Source: an uncultured Neisseriaceae bacterium
GTDB taxonomy: Bacteria > Pseudomonadota > Gammaproteobacteria > Burkholderiales > UBA11063
DNA: 8,050 bases
NCBI GenBank assembly: GCA_903891375.1
Contig: CAITEL010000245.1
Span: forward strand, 1 to 8,050
Direction of reading: 5' to 3'
Numbering within the stretch: position 1 is the first letter of the stretch; every line of letters begins with the position of its first letter. The notes below the pieces were generated by a model. That model made no database searches. It was not told where the DNA came from and worked only from the letters and a program-made list of their open reading frames with translations. A program made the translations under genes and the position numbers. Below are positions 6,378 to 8,050 of the stretch, in pieces.

Positions 6378-8050
6378 TTAATTTTGTGGAAGTACAATAA
6401 CATTCTTTTTATTGAATGCTAATCCTAGCTTTAGTATGTTTTTAATATGCGGGTACATCTTAAGTTCAGTATCATATTGTTTATCAATAATTTGCTCTAA
6501 AGCTGTTTGTGCTAATTCATTTAAATTATCTGCATCTTCCGCAATTTTAAATTCTAGAATTAAACCTAAATCAAATTTTACATTAGCTCGTGGCATAATT
6601 GATACATCATAAAATCCAGTGCCACTCTCACGATTAGATTGAATCACGTGCGTACTACGTAGGCTAGCGAGTAATCCCACAACTAATCCATGGTAAAAAT
6701 TCTCAGGGGTTCTGCCAGTGTCCCGTACACTCATTGTTTCTTTTAAATATAGCTTAAGAAAATCTATAAATTTATTAATCTCACCAGTAATTAAGCTGTT
6801 TAAGAAAGGTGCGTAATTTTCATGTAATTGTGTTTCAAACCATTGAGCATAGTGTCGATTAAATATAATCATAAGTTCTCGATTTGGAACCCTTAAATTA
6901 CAATTGTACAAACCATTTTCATCATCAATATGATTAACCGTAGCAGTTAAATGACCGCTAAACAACAATAACCCCCATAAAGTAGACTCTTTACTTAGCA
7001 TCGTATCAAAAGCAACATGTCGATCGATTAGTTGAGTAATTTCTTGTTTTTGCATTAATGCAGTAATTTTAGGCGCTACTTTGTAATGAAAATTATCTAA
7101 AACTCTTTCTATCATGGTGGTACTACCAGTATTCACCCAATATGCATCAAGTTCACCTTTTTCAGATAAACAACTTAGTATAGACCATGGATTATAAATA
7201 TGACAGCCCGCAAAGTTATAGCCATCATACCATTGTTTAACTTCAGGCTCATTACGTTCCAAGTCTTGCTCTTTAAACAGCATATCTAACTCTTCATCAG
7301 TAAAGCCAAAATATTCTCGATATTGTTTATCTAGAATCGTAAATACTTTCAGATTATTTAAGCCTGACAACATGCTATCTTTAGAGATGCGTAAAATTCC
7401 AGTCATAATACCTTTTTGTAAGCAGTTATTATCTTTTAAAGCAGCACTCATTAGGTTACGCATAAGTTCAGTTAATTCGTGAATATAATTTTTTAAAAAA
7501 GCCTCATTTAATGGAGTATCATACTCATCAATCAATATGTAGACTTTTTGATTATCATAATGTTTATATATAAGCTCACTAAGATCTTTTATTGCATCAG
7601 CTATTACTTGTGGATCTTTCGTGCATTTTACATACTTATGAAAAACTTCCATGTCTAAGTCTATTAGTTTTGTAGAGTTAAGTAAATATCGATGTTCTCG
7701 GTATAATCTTTGGATTAAAAGGCTTAGGTTATTTAAACAACCATCAAAAGTAGATTCTTTAACATCCTTAAAGCTAATAAATATTACTGGCGATTTACCT
7801 TGATAATCCCGAATATAACGACCATTATCAATTTTAGCAATAGCAAGTTTATCAAATAATCCTGCGGTTTTAACGCCATAAACCTCACTTGCAAAAAAAT
7901 GTTGTAACATTGATTGATTTAAAGTTTTTCCCCAACGGCGTGGACGTGTAAGTAGAGTTACTTTATGTGCACTTTCAATAATATCACGAATAAGCAGTGT
8001 TTTATCTGCAAAGATACCATTATTGGTTATTATTTCTGCAAAATCAGAAC
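6378..8050 (-). CDS. AAA-ATPase-like protein with C-terminal PD-(D/E)XK nuclease domain (N-terminus outside window)
   Basis: The frame runs off the right edge, giving at least 556 residues. The Met at 7910 is internal, because 46 in-frame codons before it hold conserved family sequence: SDFAEIITNNGIFADKT, then the Walker A region TRPRRWGKT (visible residues 34-42). Other features in visible numbering: Walker B VYILIDEYD with Asp174-Glu175; then GILRISKDSMLSGLNN and YFGFTDEE; QWYDGYNF and IYNPWSIL after it. At the C-terminus is a PD-(D/E)XK nuclease domain with Asp481 in GFYDVSIMP and Glu499-Phe-Lys501 in ILEFKI, followed by ALEQIIDKQY. ATPase and nuclease residues are all present, so it looks intact. 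The family (AAA-ATPase_like plus DUF1703/PDDEXK_9) is often present in many copies per genome, with no settled function; a defence, mobile-element or repair role is only inference. Its RRWGKT loop differs from the RRFGKS of the broken left-edge copy, so they are distant paralogs. Confidence 0.93.
   Translation of the reverse strand, partial: SDFAEIITNNGIFADKTLLIRDIIESAHKVTLLTRPRRWGKTLNQSMLQHFFASEVYGVKTAGLFDKLAIAKIDNGRYIRDYQGKSPVIFISFKDVKESTFDGCLNNLSLLIQRLYREHRYLLNSTKLIDLDMEVFHKYVKCTKDPQVIADAIKDLSELIYKHYDNQKVYILIDEYDTPLNEAFLKNYIHELTELMRNLMSAALKDNNCLQKGIMTGILRISKDSMLSGLNNLKVFTILDKQYREYFGFTDEELDMLFKEQDLERNEPEVKQWYDGYNFAGCHIYNPWSILSCLSEKGELDAYWVNTGSTTMIERVLDNFHYKVAPKITALMQKQEITQLIDRHVAFDTMLSKESTLWGLLLFSGHLTATVNHIDDENGLYNCNLRVPNRELMIIFNRHYAQWFETQLHENYAPFLNSLITGEINKFIDFLKLYLKETMSVRDTGRTPENFYHGLVVGLLASLRSTHVIQSNRESGTGFYDVSIMPRANVKFDLGLILEFKIAEDADNLNELAQTALEQIIDKQYDTELKMYPHIKNILKLGLAFNKKNVIVLPQN

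Noticed and set aside
7908..7910. ATG at 7910 as the start of the right-edge AAA-ATPase gene
   Set aside because: The frame upstream to the window edge encodes the conserved Walker A region and N-terminal family motif, so the true start is beyond 8050.

Overview
The window is an AT-rich stretch of a bacterial chromosome. Its housekeeping genes point to a low-GC gammaproteobacterium: a long-form (YqcD-type) QueF and an ArgD/AstC that both look enterobacterial-like, a GapA-type GAPDH, and a YhiN/HI0933 flavoprotein. I cannot fix the genus from sequence alone.

Layout. The left edge (2-394, + strand) holds two pieces of one accessory family, AAA-ATPase-like proteins with a C-terminal PD-(D/E)XK nuclease domain. 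The first is the C-terminal end of a gene that begins outside the window. Eleven bases later comes the frameshifted N-terminal stub of a second copy. Two overlapping hairpins (411-449) separate these from argD on the minus strand (477-1691). argD and queF (1979-2803) are divergent and share a 287-bp intergenic region with back-to-back extended -10 promoters. The queF leader also contains a 127-bp imperfect palindrome (1834-1960) that looks like an ERIC-type or MITE-type repeat. Next come gapA (2981-3994) and, three bases later, a YhiN-family flavoprotein gene (3998-5176), apparently one transcription unit. Converging on it from the minus strand are a TDT/Ssu1/TehA-family transporter (5203-6336) and, 41 bp upstream of that, a nearly complete AAA-ATPase-like/PD-(D/E)XK gene (6378 to beyond 8050).

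How it fits together. The centre is a core metabolic block: ornithine/arginine or lysine biosynthesis, queuosine tRNA modification, glycolysis, and a flavoenzyme linked to rRNA modification. Both sides carry members of a repetitive accessory family of unknown function, one side decayed and the other apparently intact. I found no CRISPR array, RNA gene, integrase or classical insertion sequence. The most unusual items are the decayed tandem AAA-ATPase/nuclease copies and the ERIC-like palindrome sitting between the queF promoter and its ribosome-binding site.
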